36,139 bases of DNA from Opitutia bacterium (lineage in GTDB: Bacteria; Verrucomicrobiota; Verrucomicrobiia; Opitutales; Opitutaceae), in assembly GCA_016187925.1 (NCBI GenBank), contig JACPIS010000018.1, forward strand, positions 1 through 36,139, in the 5' to 3' direction. How positions within the stretch are numbered: position 1 is the first letter of the stretch; every line of letters starts with the position of its first letter. Shown here piece after piece: positions 22,765 to 30,923 of this stretch. A program made the position numbers and the translations under genes. Below the pieces are notes generated by a model. It was not told where the DNA came from and did not search any database. It saw only the letters and a list, made by a program, of their open reading frames with translations.

Positions 22765-23430
22765 ATGGCCGCGCCCAATCCACAGAAGACAGAGAGCCGA
22801 GTTCGGAAGACAGCGGAGGAATCGTTGATTCCGGTGCATGGCGGCTACCGGCACCTGAAGAGCTTTCAGATTGGGCAACTGGCGTTCGATGTGACAGTGC
22901 GGTTCTGTGATCGCTACATCAGTCCGCGCAGCCGGACGCATGATCAGATGGTGCAGGCGGCGCGAAGCGGCGTACAAAACATCGCGGAGGGCAGCAAGGC
23001 CAGCGGCACCTCGAAGAAGATGGAGTTGAAGCTCACGAACGTGGCGCGTGCGAGCTTGGAGGAACTGAAACTGGACTATGAGGATTTTCTAAGGCAGCGC
23101 GGGCTGCCGCTCTGGCCGGAGAATGACCCGCGCCGAAAGGCACTGGTGGCCCGGCGGTGCTGCACGGCAGAGGAGGTGGCGGCGTGGGTGAGGGAGGTGA
23201 GGAATGGACGCTATGGACGGAATGGACAGAGCGCGGCGGAGCGGGCGTCCATGAAGTCCATCCAGTCCATGAGCTATGCCGAGATCGCGGCGAACGCGGC
23301 GCATGTGTTAGTCGGGGTGGCGTGTGCGCTGCTGGACCGCCAGATCGAGCGGCTGGCGGCAGACTTCGAACGAGAGGGTGGATTCACGGAGCGGCTGTAT
23401 CGCGTGAGGACGCGGCGCCGGCTGGGGTGA
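22765..23430 (+). CDS. Four-helix-bundle (IVP/S23-like) 'suffix' protein
   Basis: This 221-residue protein belongs to the family related to 23S rRNA intervening-sequence proteins. The core reads GGYRHLKSFQIGQLAFDVTV, then SRTHDQMVQAARSGVQNIAE, GSKASGTSKKMELKLTNVAR and LDYEDFLRQRGLPLW. The C-terminal 'suffix' part ends EREGGFTERLYRVR. The function is unknown; such small helical bundles are often scattered and mobile-looking. Residues about 147-170 are encoded by a palindromic GGACGCTATGGAC-type repeat placed between the core and suffix, in frame. It lies between the vapBC island promoter region and parC, on the opposite strand. Confidence 0.8.
   Translation: MAAPNPQKTESRVRKTAEESLIPVHGGYRHLKSFQIGQLAFDVTVRFCDRYISPRSRTHDQMVQAARSGVQNIAEGSKASGTSKKMELKLTNVARASLEELKLDYEDFLRQRGLPLWPENDPRRKALVARRCCTAEEVAAWVREVRNGRYGRNGQSAAERASMKSIQSMSYAEIAANAAHVLVGVACALLDRQIERLAADFEREGGFTERLYRVRTRRRLG
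23203..23272. repeat. Palindromic word repeat inside the four-helix-bundle gene
   Basis: The left arm ATGGACGCTATGGACGGAAT, then GGACAGAGC, is answered by a right arm GCGTCCATGAAGTCCATCCA, then GTCCAT. ATGGAC/GTCCAT words recur about three times on each side around a GC-rich loop (GCGGCGGAGCG). The reading frame stays open through it. Confidence 0.6.
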
Positions 23431-23481
23431 GGGCCCCGCCTTCGCGCGAGGCTATGCGGAGCGAGCGGGATGGGCGCACCC

Positions 23482-23541
23482 GGCCCGCGGGGACGCGGGC
23501 CCTCCGTAATGAAGAAGGCGGGATCGGCGATCCCGCCCTAC
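23482..23541. repeat. Two GC hairpins between convergent genes
   Basis: GGCCCGCG/CGCGGGCC with loop GGGA is followed by CTCC (23482-23505). Then GGCGGGAT/ATCCCGCC with loop CGGCG is followed by CTAC (23517-23541). They lie between the ends of the four-helix-bundle gene and parC and may stop or protect both transcripts. The first matches the NGGA-loop family at 7245-7295 and 8986-9056. Confidence 0.6.
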
Positions 23542-23542
23542 A

Positions 23543-25714
23543 TCACTTCAGCGCGAGGTCGTTTCTTTTGACCTCTTTGATCGTCCACTTGGTGACCGTT
23601 AATCCTTTGGCGGTTCGTGTCGAAACCGGGACGGGTGTCAGATCAAAATCAATCTCCCTGTTTCTCGCTCCCGAGCGGCCGTCGAGGGAGACGTGGACTG
23701 ATTTCGGCATGTCCTTCTCCTTGGCGGAGACTTCGAGGTAGACGATCTTGGAGTTCTCGGACTTGGCGAGGGGGTAGAGCTTGTCGCGGGAGAGGCCGCC
23801 GATCTGGAATTTCTTGGCGAAGGCCTTGCCGGACTCCCCGTCCTGGTAGATCATCGTGTAGAAGGCCGTGTCGCCGTCCTTGGGCCAGATGGCGATGTGG
23901 AGGATGTCGCGGCCCATGAAAACCTTGTCGGCGACCTTGGTGACCTTGAGCGAGCCGTCGCGCATGATGGTGAGCACGGAGTCGAGGATGGTGCACTCGG
24001 TGACGAACTCGTGCTGGCGCCAGTTGAGGCCGATGAAGCCGTCCTCGCGGTTGACGTAGAGGCGCTGGTTGGCGGAGACGACCGCGGAGGCGTCGATCTG
24101 CTCGATCTCGTCGTAGCTGGTGCGGCGCTTGATGCCCTTGCCGTATTTCTCGGCGAGCATCTCGAACCAGGCGACGGCGTAGGCGGTGAGATTCCTGAGG
24201 TGGCCCTTGGTCTCCCTGATGCCGTCCTCGATCTTGGCGATGGCCTCGTCGGCTTGGAAACGGTTGTAGGCGGAGATGCGTTTGATGCGGATCTCGGTGA
24301 GGCGGACGATGTCGTCGTCGGTGACCTCGCGGCGGAGTTTCTTGAGGTGGGGCTTGAGGCCGTCGCGGATGGCGGTGAGGACGGCTTCCCAAGTCTTGCA
24401 CTTCTCGATGTCGCGATAGATGCGCTCCTCGATGAAGATGCGTTCGAGGGAATCCCAGTGCCACTGCTGCTCGAGCTCCTCGAGCTTGATCTCGAGTTCG
24501 CGCTTGAGGAGGGCCTTGGTGGCGTCGGCGCTCTGCTTGAGGATGTCGCGCACGCCGAGGAACTGGGGCTTGTCCTCGCCGGTCTTGGGGTCGCGGACGA
24601 TGACGCAGGCGGCGGGCGAGAGCTGGATCTGGCAGCTGGTGAAAACGTAGAGCTGCTGGATGACCTTCTCGGGCTCGGAGCCCTGCGGGAGGTGGATAAG
24701 GATCTCGACCTTGTCGGCGGTGTTGTCGTCGACGTGCTTGATCTTGATCTTGCCCTTGGCGTTGGCGGCGAGGACGGACTCGATGAGGGACTCGGTGGTG
24801 ACGCCGTAAGGCAGCTCGGTGACGGCGAGCAGATACTTGGAGCGCGCCTCGATCTGGGCGCGGACCTTCACCTTGCCGCCGCGTTCGCCGTCGTTGTATT
24901 CGGCGAAGTCGGCGGTGCCGCCGGTGGGAAAATCGGGGAGGATGCGGAAGGTTTTTCCCTGCAGGTGGTTTACCGCCGCGCGACAGAGGTCGTTGAAATT
25001 GTGCGGAAGGATCTTCGTGGAGAGGCCGACCGCGATGCCGTCGGCGCCCTCGAGGAGGACGATGGGGAACTTGGCGGGGAGCGTGATGGGCTCCTTGTTG
25101 CGGCCGTCGTAGGAGAGCTGCCAGGCGGTGGTCTTCGGGTTGAAGAGGACGTCCTTGGCGAAGTTGGTCAGGCGGGCCTCGATGTAGCGGGGCGCGGCGG
25201 CCTCGTCGCCCGTGAGCATGTTGCCGTAGTTGCCCTGCGGCTCGATGAGCCAGCCGCGCTGGCCGATGGCCACGAGCGCGGCGCCGATGGAGGCGTCGCC
25301 GTGCGGGTGGAGCTTCATCGTGGCGCCGACGACGTTGGCGACCTTGTGGAAGCGGCCGTCGTCCATGTCCCAAAGGGTGTGGAGCACGCGGCGCTGGACG
25401 GGCTTCAGGCCGTCGTCGATGTGCGGGACGGCGCGGTCGAGGATGACGTAGCTGGCGTAGTCGAGGAACCAGTTGCGGTAATGCTGGGCGAGCGGGGCGT
25501 GGTCATCCTGGACCTTTTCGCCCTTCGGACGCTTGGGCGGGGGCGGAGCCTCCGCCGCGGGAGTCGCGGGTTGAACGCCGGGAGTTGAAGGCTCGGCAGC
25601 GTCAGGGCTGGCCTTGTCACTTGGCCCTTGGCCCTTCTCACTTGCCGCCGGCGTCGCCGTGGCATCGAGCGGCAGCTCGGGTTGGTCGTTGTTGGGTTTC
25701 TTGCGCTTGGGCAT
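23543..25714 (-). CDS. parC: DNA topoisomerase IV subunit A (ParC-like)
   Basis: This 723-residue type IIA DNA-cleaving subunit decatenates chromosomes with ParE. The breakage-reunion domain starts at HYRNWFLDYASYVILDRAVP, followed by GLKPVQRRVLHTLWDM and the winged helix VVGATMKLHPHGDASIGAAL. Catalytic Tyr177 lies in APRYIEARLT. A long coiled region follows, and the C-terminal part is short, without a full six-bladed GyrA pinwheel. The first about 65 residues form a Pro/Ala/Lys linker containing repeat-derived sequence (25560-25650). Positions equivalent to GyrA Ser83 and Asp87 are Ala141 and Ala145. It is 135 bp downstream of parE on the same strand. The assignment over GyrA rests on the CTD and pairing. 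Confidence 0.92.
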   Translation of the reverse strand: MPKRKKPNNDQPELPLDATATPAASEKGQGPSDKASPDAAEPSTPGVQPATPAAEAPPPPKRPKGEKVQDDHAPLAQHYRNWFLDYASYVILDRAVPHIDDGLKPVQRRVLHTLWDMDDGRFHKVANVVGATMKLHPHGDASIGAALVAIGQRGWLIEPQGNYGNMLTGDEAAAPRYIEARLTNFAKDVLFNPKTTAWQLSYDGRNKEPITLPAKFPIVLLEGADGIAVGLSTKILPHNFNDLCRAAVNHLQGKTFRILPDFPTGGTADFAEYNDGERGGKVKVRAQIEARSKYLLAVTELPYGVTTESLIESVLAANAKGKIKIKHVDDNTADKVEILIHLPQGSEPEKVIQQLYVFTSCQIQLSPAACVIVRDPKTGEDKPQFLGVRDILKQSADATKALLKRELEIKLEELEQQWHWDSLERIFIEERIYRDIEKCKTWEAVLTAIRDGLKPHLKKLRREVTDDDIVRLTEIRIKRISAYNRFQADEAIAKIEDGIRETKGHLRNLTAYAVAWFEMLAEKYGKGIKRRTSYDEIEQIDASAVVSANQRLYVNREDGFIGLNWRQHEFVTECTILDSVLTIMRDGSLKVTKVADKVFMGRDILHIAIWPKDGDTAFYTMIYQDGESGKAFAKKFQIGGLSRDKLYPLAKSENSKIVYLEVSAKEKDMPKSVHVSLDGRSGARNREIDFDLTPVPVSTRTAKGLTVTKWTIKEVKRNDLALK
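25560..25650. repeat. Word-like repeat within the parC N-terminal linker
   Basis: The plus strand contains CACTTGGCCCTTGGCCCTTC and TCACTTG next to GGGTTGAACGCCGGGAGTTG. These are the same kinds of CTTGG- and GTTGAA-word repeats found between genes (25800-25850 and 16045-16110). Here they encode the linker SEKGQGPSDKASPDAAEPST in frame, in a tail where length is unconstrained. Confidence 0.5.
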
Positions 25715-25849
25715 CTAGGAGAGGAGAAGTTTCAAGTTACAGGTAGCAAGTAACAGGAAGGAAAGTCTGGATTCTTCGCTTTGCTCAGAATGACAAAGGG
25801 TGGTTCGGGCTCTTGGTGTTTGGACCTTGGGACTTGGCACTTGAAGCCG
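25715..25849. repeat. Repeat-filled spacer between parE and parC
   Basis: It contains CAAGTTACAGGTAGCAAGTA-type words, a solo arm of the 14311-14396 inverted repeat (25769-25794) and CTTGGTGTTTGGACCTTGGG / ACTTGGCACTTG words. No promoter or terminator with a T-tract is evident, so parE and parC may still be co-transcribed. Confidence 0.5.
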
Positions 25850-27691
25850 TCAGGCTTCCACCAGGTCCTTTTCGACGCGGAGGTTGTCGATGATGAAGTC
25901 CTGCCGCTCGGGCGTGTTCTTGCCCATGAAGAAGGCGAGGAGCTCGTCGGAGCTGTAGAGGTGGTGGAGGTTCACCGGTTCGAGGCGGATGTTCTCGCCG
26001 ATGAAGTCCTTGAACTCGCCGGCGGAGATCTCGCCGAGGCCCTTGAAGCGGGTGATCTCGTGGCTGGCGCCGAGCTTCACCATGGCGGCCTGCTTCTCCT
26101 GCTCCGAGTAGCAATAGATCGTCTGCTTCTTGTTGCGGACGCGGAAGAGCGGCGTCTCGAGGATGAAGAGGTGGCCGTTGCGGATGAGGTCGGGGAAGAA
26201 CTGCAGGAAAAACGAGATCAGCAGCAGCCGGATGTGCATGCCGTCGACGTCGGCGTCGGTGGCGATGACGATCCGGTTGTAGCGCAGGCCGTCCATGCCC
26301 TCCTCGATGTTGAGGGCGGACTGGAGCAGGTGGAACTCCTCGTTCTCGTAGATAACCTTTTTGGAGAGGCCGTAGGTGTTGAGCGGCTTGCCCTTGAGGG
26401 CGAAGACGGCCTGCGTCTGCACGTCGCGCGTGGCGGTGAGGGAGCCGGCGGCGGAGTCGCCCTCGACGATGAAGAGTGTGCTGTCCTCGGCGCGCTCGTT
26501 GCGGTCGCCGAGGTGGAGGCGGCAGTCGCGGAGCTTGCGGTTGTGCAGCGAGGCTTTCTTCGCGCGCTCGCGGGCGATGTTGCGGATGCCGGCGAGTTCC
26601 TTGCGCTCGTGCTCGTTCTCCTCGATCTTGCGCCGGATGGTCTCGGCGGCCTCGCGGTTCTTGTGCAGCCAGGTGTCGAGCGACTGCTGCATGAACTTGC
26701 CGACGAATTCCTTCAGCGACGGGCCCTTGGGGCCGAGGTCGGCGGAGCCGAGCTTGGTCTTGGTCTGCGACTCGAAGACCGGCTCCTGCACGCGGACGGC
26801 GACGGCGGCGTCGATCGACTGGCGGACGTCGGCGGCGTCGTAATCCTTCTTGAAATGGTTGCGGATGGTCTCGACGAGCGCCTCGCGGAAGGCCGCGAGG
26901 TGCGTGCCACCCATCGTGGTGTGCTGGCCGTTGACGAACGACCAGTATTCCTCGCCGTAGTGGTTGCCGTGCGTGAAGGCCACCTCGATGTCCTCGCCCT
27001 CGAGGTGGACGATGGGGTAGAGCGGCTCGCCCGAGAGCTCCTTGGTGAGCAGGTCCTTCAGGCCGTTCTCGGACTTGAAGGGCTTGCCGTTGAGCGTGAG
27101 CGTGAGGCCGCGGTTGAGGAAGGCGTAGTTCCACAGCATGTCCTCGATGAACTCCGTGCGGAACTTGAAGTCCTTGCCGAACAGCGCCTCGTCGGGCGTG
27201 AACTCGATCAGGGTGCCGTTGCGCTCGTCGGTCTTGGTGACCTTCGTCTGCGACTTCAGCCTGCCCTGGGCGAACTCGACGACCTTGGTCTCGCCGTCGC
27301 GGATGGCCTGGGCGCGGTAATTGAGCGAGAGGGCGTTGACGGCCTTCTGGCCGACGCCGTTCAGGCCGACGGCCTTTTGGAAGGTTTCGGAGTCGTACTT
27401 GGCGCCGGTGTTGATGATCGAGACGCAGTCGACGAGCTTGCCCAGCGGGATGCCGCGGCCGAAGTCGCGCACGCGCACGCTGCGCTCGGCGAGCTCGACC
27501 TCGATCTTCCGGCCCGCGCCCATCGTGAATTCGTCGATGGAGTTGTCGATGGTCTCCTTGAGCAGGACGTAGATGCCGTCCTCGGCGTGGGTGCCGTTGC
27601 CGAGCCGCCCGATGTACATGCCCGGGCGGAGGCGGATGTGCTCGAGGGAGCTGAGGGTCTTGATGCTGGCTTCGGTGTAGTTGGAGGCCAT
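25850..27691 (-). CDS. parE: DNA topoisomerase IV subunit B (ParE-like)
   Basis: This 613-residue ATPase subunit of type IIA topoisomerase has an N-terminal GHKL domain with [13 protein letters not shown]-box [10 protein letters not shown] (Glu46, Asn50), [11 protein letters not shown] (Asp76) and [14 protein letters not shown]. The transducer domain leads to the TOPRIM metal site, with [11 protein letters not shown] (Glu410) and [14 protein letters not shown] near residue 478. It ends with [18 protein letters not shown]. The length is that of ParE/short GyrB without the insert of long enterobacterial GyrB. It is followed by parC on the same strand. ATG 27691 gives a typical N-terminus. Confidence 0.94.
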   Translation of the reverse strand: MASNYTEASIKTLSSLEHIRLRPGMYIGRLGNGTHAEDGIYVLLKETIDNSIDEFTMGAGRKIEVELAERSVRVRDFGRGIPLGKLVDCVSIINTGAKYDSETFQKAVGLNGVGQKAVNALSLNYRAQAIRDGETKVVEFAQGRLKSQTKVTKTDERNGTLIEFTPDEALFGKDFKFRTEFIEDMLWNYAFLNRGLTLTLNGKPFKSENGLKDLLTKELSGEPLYPIVHLEGEDIEVAFTHGNHYGEEYWSFVNGQHTTMGGTHLAAFREALVETIRNHFKKDYDAADVRQSIDAAVAVRVQEPVFESQTKTKLGSADLGPKGPSLKEFVGKFMQQSLDTWLHKNREAAETIRRKIEENEHERKELAGIRNIARERAKKASLHNRKLRDCRLHLGDRNERAEDSTLFIVEGDSAAGSLTATRDVQTQAVFALKGKPLNTYGLSKKVIYENEEFHLLQSALNIEEGMDGLRYNRIVIATDADVDGMHIRLLLISFFLQFFPDLIRNGHLFILETPLFRVRNKKQTIYCYSEQEKQAAMVKLGASHEITRFKGLGEISAGEFKDFIGENIRLEPVNLHHLYSSDELLAFFMGKNTPERQDFIIDNLRVEKDLVEA

Positions 27692-27908
27692 GTGGTGTGT
27701 CGTGGGAGAAACCGGGCCCGGCGGCGGGCCCGGAACCTAGAAGAGGCCCGCGGCGCGGCCTGACAAGCGCAATTCCGCTCCGAAGGCCGGGCGAAAACCC
27801 GACGACCGCGGGCGGGGCGCATCGCATTCTGCGGCGGATCTGTCGAAAACTTCCGGCGGCTCGTCGCTCGCGGGTGGCCGTCCGCGGTCCGTCGGACAGC
27901 TTGGCGGC

Positions 27909-28211
27909 ATGCACTCGATCATCGCGCGCTGGTGTCCGGTCCTGTTGGTTTCCGCCCTGCCGCTGATGAGCGGCTGCGCCTCGGACCAGACGGCGCAGAA
28001 AAAACCGCCGGAGACGGTGACGCTCAACATCGACCCGGAAGAGACGATCACGCTCCGGCCGACGACCGGCAGCAACATCCCGCGCAAGGTGAAGGCGAAG
28101 GATCTCATCTCCGGCGATCGCACGAAGAAGTCGCAGACCGAGACCTACGACGCCGAGGATCTGATCCGTGTGCCGCCCGGCCGCACGCCCGAGCGCGGAC
28201 CACGCGGCTGA
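27909..28211 (+). CDS. Small lipoprotein with TGSNIPR motif (paralogue 1)
   Basis: This 100-residue protein has a signal peptide ending PLMSGC (Cys23, lipobox), so it is predicted to be lipid-anchored. The mature part is polar and probably disordered, with a central block ETITLRPTTGSNIPRKVKAK that is matched in the next gene by EYVTLPPATGSNLPRRVKKS. The C-terminus is Arg/Pro-rich. The function is unknown. It is divergent from parE across about 215 bp, in which I find no clear promoter; both genes start with ATG. Confidence 0.75.
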   Translation: MHSIIARWCPVLLVSALPLMSGCASDQTAQKKPPETVTLNIDPEETITLRPTTGSNIPRKVKAKDLISGDRTKKSQTETYDAEDLIRVPPGRTPERGPRG

Positions 28212-28358
28212 GCGCGGCGGCGGCAGGGGGTTTCGGTTGAGCCGGGGGGCAGACAGGCGCTACACCTGCTTCGCACGGATGCGGCGAATTGTTTCGGTTA
28301 GGGGATTTCATCCGTTGACCGCGCGGCGGACCTTTACTTATCTGCCCGCTCAAAACCA

Positions 28359-28640
28359 ATGAAACTACGCCTCATTACCCTGTTCAGCGTCCTCTTCCTC
28401 GCGCTCCTGGCCGGCTGCGCCACGAAGTCCACCACAGCCTCGGTCGATGGCGGCAAGAAGGAGGAGAAAGAGGAATACGTCACGCTCCCTCCGGCGACCG
28501 GCAGCAACCTGCCGCGCCGCGTGAAGAAGTCCGACCTGCTCGCCGGCAAGGTGCCGGATGCCGGCAATGCCCAGCAGGTGGACAAGGATGAGTTCGCCCG
28601 CAGCCTGCGTCCCGGCCGCGCCGTGGATAAGGGCAATTGA
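28359..28640 (+). CDS. Small lipoprotein with TGSNLPR motif (paralogue 2)
   Basis: This 93-residue protein has a signal peptide MKLRLITLFSVLFLALLAGC with lipobox Cys20, then a charged linker (DGGKKEEKEE). The shared block VTLPPATGSNLPRRVKKSDL aligns with the upstream gene, and the C-terminus reads DEFARSLRPGRAVDKG. The two genes are tandem on the plus strand 147 bp apart and probably arose by duplication. The function is unknown; envelope location is predicted. A strong terminator follows. Confidence 0.8.
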   Translation: MKLRLITLFSVLFLALLAGCATKSTTASVDGGKKEEKEEYVTLPPATGSNLPRRVKKSDLLAGKVPDAGNAQQVDKDEFARSLRPGRAVDKGN

Positions 28641-28661
28641 TCATCCGGGATTTTCCTCGCG

Positions 28662-28695
28662 AGGCGCGGCCATGTGCCGCGCCTTTTTTATTTTT
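28662..28695 (+). terminator. Intrinsic terminator after the lipoprotein pair
   Basis: A perfect 9-bp stem AGGCGCGGC/GCCGCGCCT (28662-28670, 28676-28684) with loop CATGT is followed by TTTTTATTTTT. It begins 21 bp after the stop of the second lipoprotein gene. Confidence 0.9.
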
Positions 28696-28760
28696 CGCTG
28701 TGCCAGTGCGGCCGGTCCGGCGGGGTTGACGTCGTTGCCCGCGACGGGAAGCCTCCGCGC

Positions 28761-29426
28761 ATGAAGGTCACGTATTACCTTGAGGTCACGTCGTCATGGT
28801 GTTTCTGGGTGGAGCCGGTCTGGGCCGAGCTGAAGCGGCGCTACGCCGGGCGCGCGGAGTTCCACTGGAAAATCGCGCAGATGCGCCCGGAGGATTTCCC
28901 CGCGTCGCGGGCGCAATGCGACTGGTTCTACCGGCGCAGCGGCGGCACGGTGATGCAGTCGCCCTTCATGCTCGATTCGGGCTGGCTCCAGCCGGAACGG
29001 CAAGGGCGCTGCGAGGCGCCGAATCACGTGGCGGAGGCCGGCAAGGATTTCGGCTTCACCGGCGACGAGCTCCGGCTGGCGCTCACGCACGCGGCGCTGC
29101 GCGAGGGCGCGAAGATCGGCGATCTGGCCACGGCGGTGAAAATCGCCGCGCGGGCCGGCCGGCTCGACGCGAAAAAGCTGCGCGCCGCCGCGGAATCGGC
29201 TCCGGTGAAGCACCGCGTGGCGGCGGGCACGGCGGAGTTTTTTGCGCACCAGATCAACCAGCGCCCGGCCTTCGTGCTGGAGGATGCCATCGGCGACAAG
29301 GCCGTGTTCTCCGGGCTCGTGCGGATCGAGCCGCTCGCGGCCACGATCGACACGATGCTGGCCGACACGGCGGCCTATGCCGCGCACCGCGCGCACCGCG
29401 CGCACCACGGCGCTCCGCCCGCCTGA
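28761..29426 (+). CDS. DsbA-like thioredoxin-fold protein with a single active-site Cys
   Basis: This 221-residue protein has the layout of DsbA/FrnE/2-hydroxychromene-carboxylate isomerase proteins: a beta strand (MKVTYYLEVTSSWCFWVEP), an inserted helical domain (FGFTGDELRLALTHAALREG) and a cis-Pro strand NQRPAFVLED. The active-site position reads CFWV, with one Cys, so a classical disulfide oxidase cycle is unlikely; a glutathione-dependent isomerase or transferase role is possible. It has no signal peptide, so it is cytoplasmic. The C-terminus carries a short AHRAHRAHHG repeat encoded by GCGCACCGC triplications. ATG 28761 places the first strand at the N-terminus. Confidence 0.8.
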   Translation: MKVTYYLEVTSSWCFWVEPVWAELKRRYAGRAEFHWKIAQMRPEDFPASRAQCDWFYRRSGGTVMQSPFMLDSGWLQPERQGRCEAPNHVAEAGKDFGFTGDELRLALTHAALREGAKIGDLATAVKIAARAGRLDAKKLRAAAESAPVKHRVAAGTAEFFAHQINQRPAFVLEDAIGDKAVFSGLVRIEPLAATIDTMLADTAAYAAHRAHRAHHGAPPA

Positions 29427-29564
29427 CGGCTGCGCATATCTTGCGCCGCCGCGGCGCGCGCGATCGGCGGGACAATCCATGCACAGCCAAGGGCCGCGCG
29501 AATTTCACCAACGCATGCGGAGGTGACGCGCAGGGCTTCGGCTAGCATCAGGCCGCAAACCTGA

Positions 29565-30212
29565 ATGAACTGTATGAAATACAAATCCGTATTCGGTGCC
29601 GCGCTCGCGGCGCTCCTTATCGTTGTCCCGACGGTGCGCTCCGCGCCCGCCGGCACCTGGTCGGCCCGCCTGGGCGTCACCTACCTGGACATGGCGAACA
29701 AGTCCGACGCGTTTACCGCGCTTGCGACGAACTTCCCGTCGGGCGCGGTGCATGTGAGCGACAAGACCATCCCGGAGATCGATTTCTCCTATTGGATCAC
29801 CGAGAATTTTTCCGCGGAGCTGGTGCTCACCATCCCGCAGAAGCACAACGTCTCGCTCGCGGGCGTCGGCCACCTTGGCACGTTCAAGCACCTGCCGCCG
29901 ACCCTGCTGGCCAAATATCATTTCAGCACGCCATCGGACAATTTCCGTCCCTACGTCGGTGCCGGCGTGAACCTCACGCTCATTTCCAGCGTGAAGCTGC
30001 AGGTGGCGACCGTGCCGCTCGACCTCGAGAGCTCCAGCGTCGGCCTCGCCGGCCAGGTGGGCTTCGATTACGAACTCGGCGGCGGCAAATACCTCAACGT
30101 GGACATCAAGAAGGTCTACATCCGCAGCGACGTGATCGCCGGGGGCGCGAGCCTCACGACGGCCAAGCTCGATCCGCTGCTCTACTCGATCGGCTTCGGT
30201 TGGAGATTTTGA
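29565..30212 (+). CDS. OmpW-family outer membrane protein
   Basis: This 215-residue protein has a cleavable signal peptide (MKYKSVFGAALAALLIVVPT, then VRSAPAG) followed by an eight-stranded beta-barrel pattern. Landmarks include WSARLGVTYLDM, PEIDFSYWITENFSAELVLT, LPPTLLAKYHF, FRPYVGAGVNLTL and the terminal YSIGFGWRF, which ends in the aromatic residue needed for barrel assembly. OmpW proteins form narrow hydrophobic channels in the outer membrane. The start is ATG 29565 or 29574; the latter begins exactly at MKYKS. No strong ribosome site distinguishes them. A bidirectional terminator follows. Confidence 0.9.
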   Translation: MNCMKYKSVFGAALAALLIVVPTVRSAPAGTWSARLGVTYLDMANKSDAFTALATNFPSGAVHVSDKTIPEIDFSYWITENFSAELVLTIPQKHNVSLAGVGHLGTFKHLPPTLLAKYHFSTPSDNFRPYVGAGVNLTLISSVKLQVATVPLDLESSSVGLAGQVGFDYELGGGKYLNVDIKKVYIRSDVIAGGASLTTAKLDPLLYSIGFGWRF

Positions 30213-30246
30213 CGGGAGTTTGGGGTGACCCAAACGCCCCAAAATA

Positions 30247-30283
30247 AACAGGGCGGGCTGCGTGGAGCCCGCCTTGTTTTTTG
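30247..30283. terminator. Bidirectional terminator between convergent genes
   Basis: GGCGGGCT/AGCCCGCC (30252-30259, 30266-30273) is extended outward by AACA/TGTT pairing and followed by TTGTTTTTT; the minus strand also has a short T-run (TGTTTATTTT). It lies between the OmpW-like gene and the convergent small gene at 30387. Confidence 0.85.
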
Positions 30284-30386
30284 GAAAGCCGGATGCAGTG
30301 ACACCGCATGCCGGCGGGGCGGGGTGCAATGCTCCGCCCCGCGCCCGGGCGTCGTCAGCGGCGGGCGCGATCCCGCGGCGGGGATC

Positions 30387-30611
30387 TCAGGCGATCTTGC
30401 GGTAACTCTCCGGCGGGATCTTGAACCGGTGGCCGGAGTCGAGGTCCGTGAAGATGTGCCAGGGACCGTGGTCGGCCGTGTGCACGAAGACTTCGAGGAC
30501 GCGACCCTTCTCGTAGGAGTATTCCTCCATCGCCAACTGGTGGTCGGCATGCTCGATGGCCTCGCCGAGTTCGCCGCTGTGCGGCTGGGTGATTTCAATT
30601 TTCCATGTCAT
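30387..30611 (-). CDS. Conserved-looking 74-residue protein, unknown function
   Basis: The protein starts MTWKIEITQPHSGELGEAIEHA and has DHQLAMEEYSYEKGRVLEVFVHTADHGPWHIFTDLDSGHRFKIPPESYRKIA-type content, read here in pieces: an acidic helical first half and a beta-rich second half with VLEVFVHTADHG and FTDLDSGHRFKIP. No cysteine, signal peptide or membrane segment is seen. Codon use is normal for the chromosome. ATG 30611 was chosen because upstream in-frame residues to 30674 are Arg/Pro-rich and unlike the rest. The function is not recognised. Confidence 0.65.
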   Translation of the reverse strand: MTWKIEITQPHSGELGEAIEHADHQLAMEEYSYEKGRVLEVFVHTADHGPWHIFTDLDSGHRFKIPPESYRKIA

Positions 30612-30923
30612 GGGAGCAAGCGAGTTGAAGCTCTCGCGTCGTTGACAAGGCGCTTGGTCCGCCGGACGCCGCATTTGCGGAGCCCGGTAAGCGTCTCGGG
30701 CGCGGGCGGATGATTGCCGCGTGCGCGGGCTTGGTCAAGCGCCCCGACGGGAAAGTTCTTCACGCGCCGCCGCCGGAGCGGCGTCCGGGGTGAAGCGCGC
30801 GGGCTGAACAGGAATTTTACAAGCCGCTGCCCGCCGATGGGGATTTGTTCCGCAAAAAATCTTTTGCCGGCCCCGGCTCACTTGGAACCGGCGAACCTGT
30901 CGGCCGGACCAACGTCTTGACCT

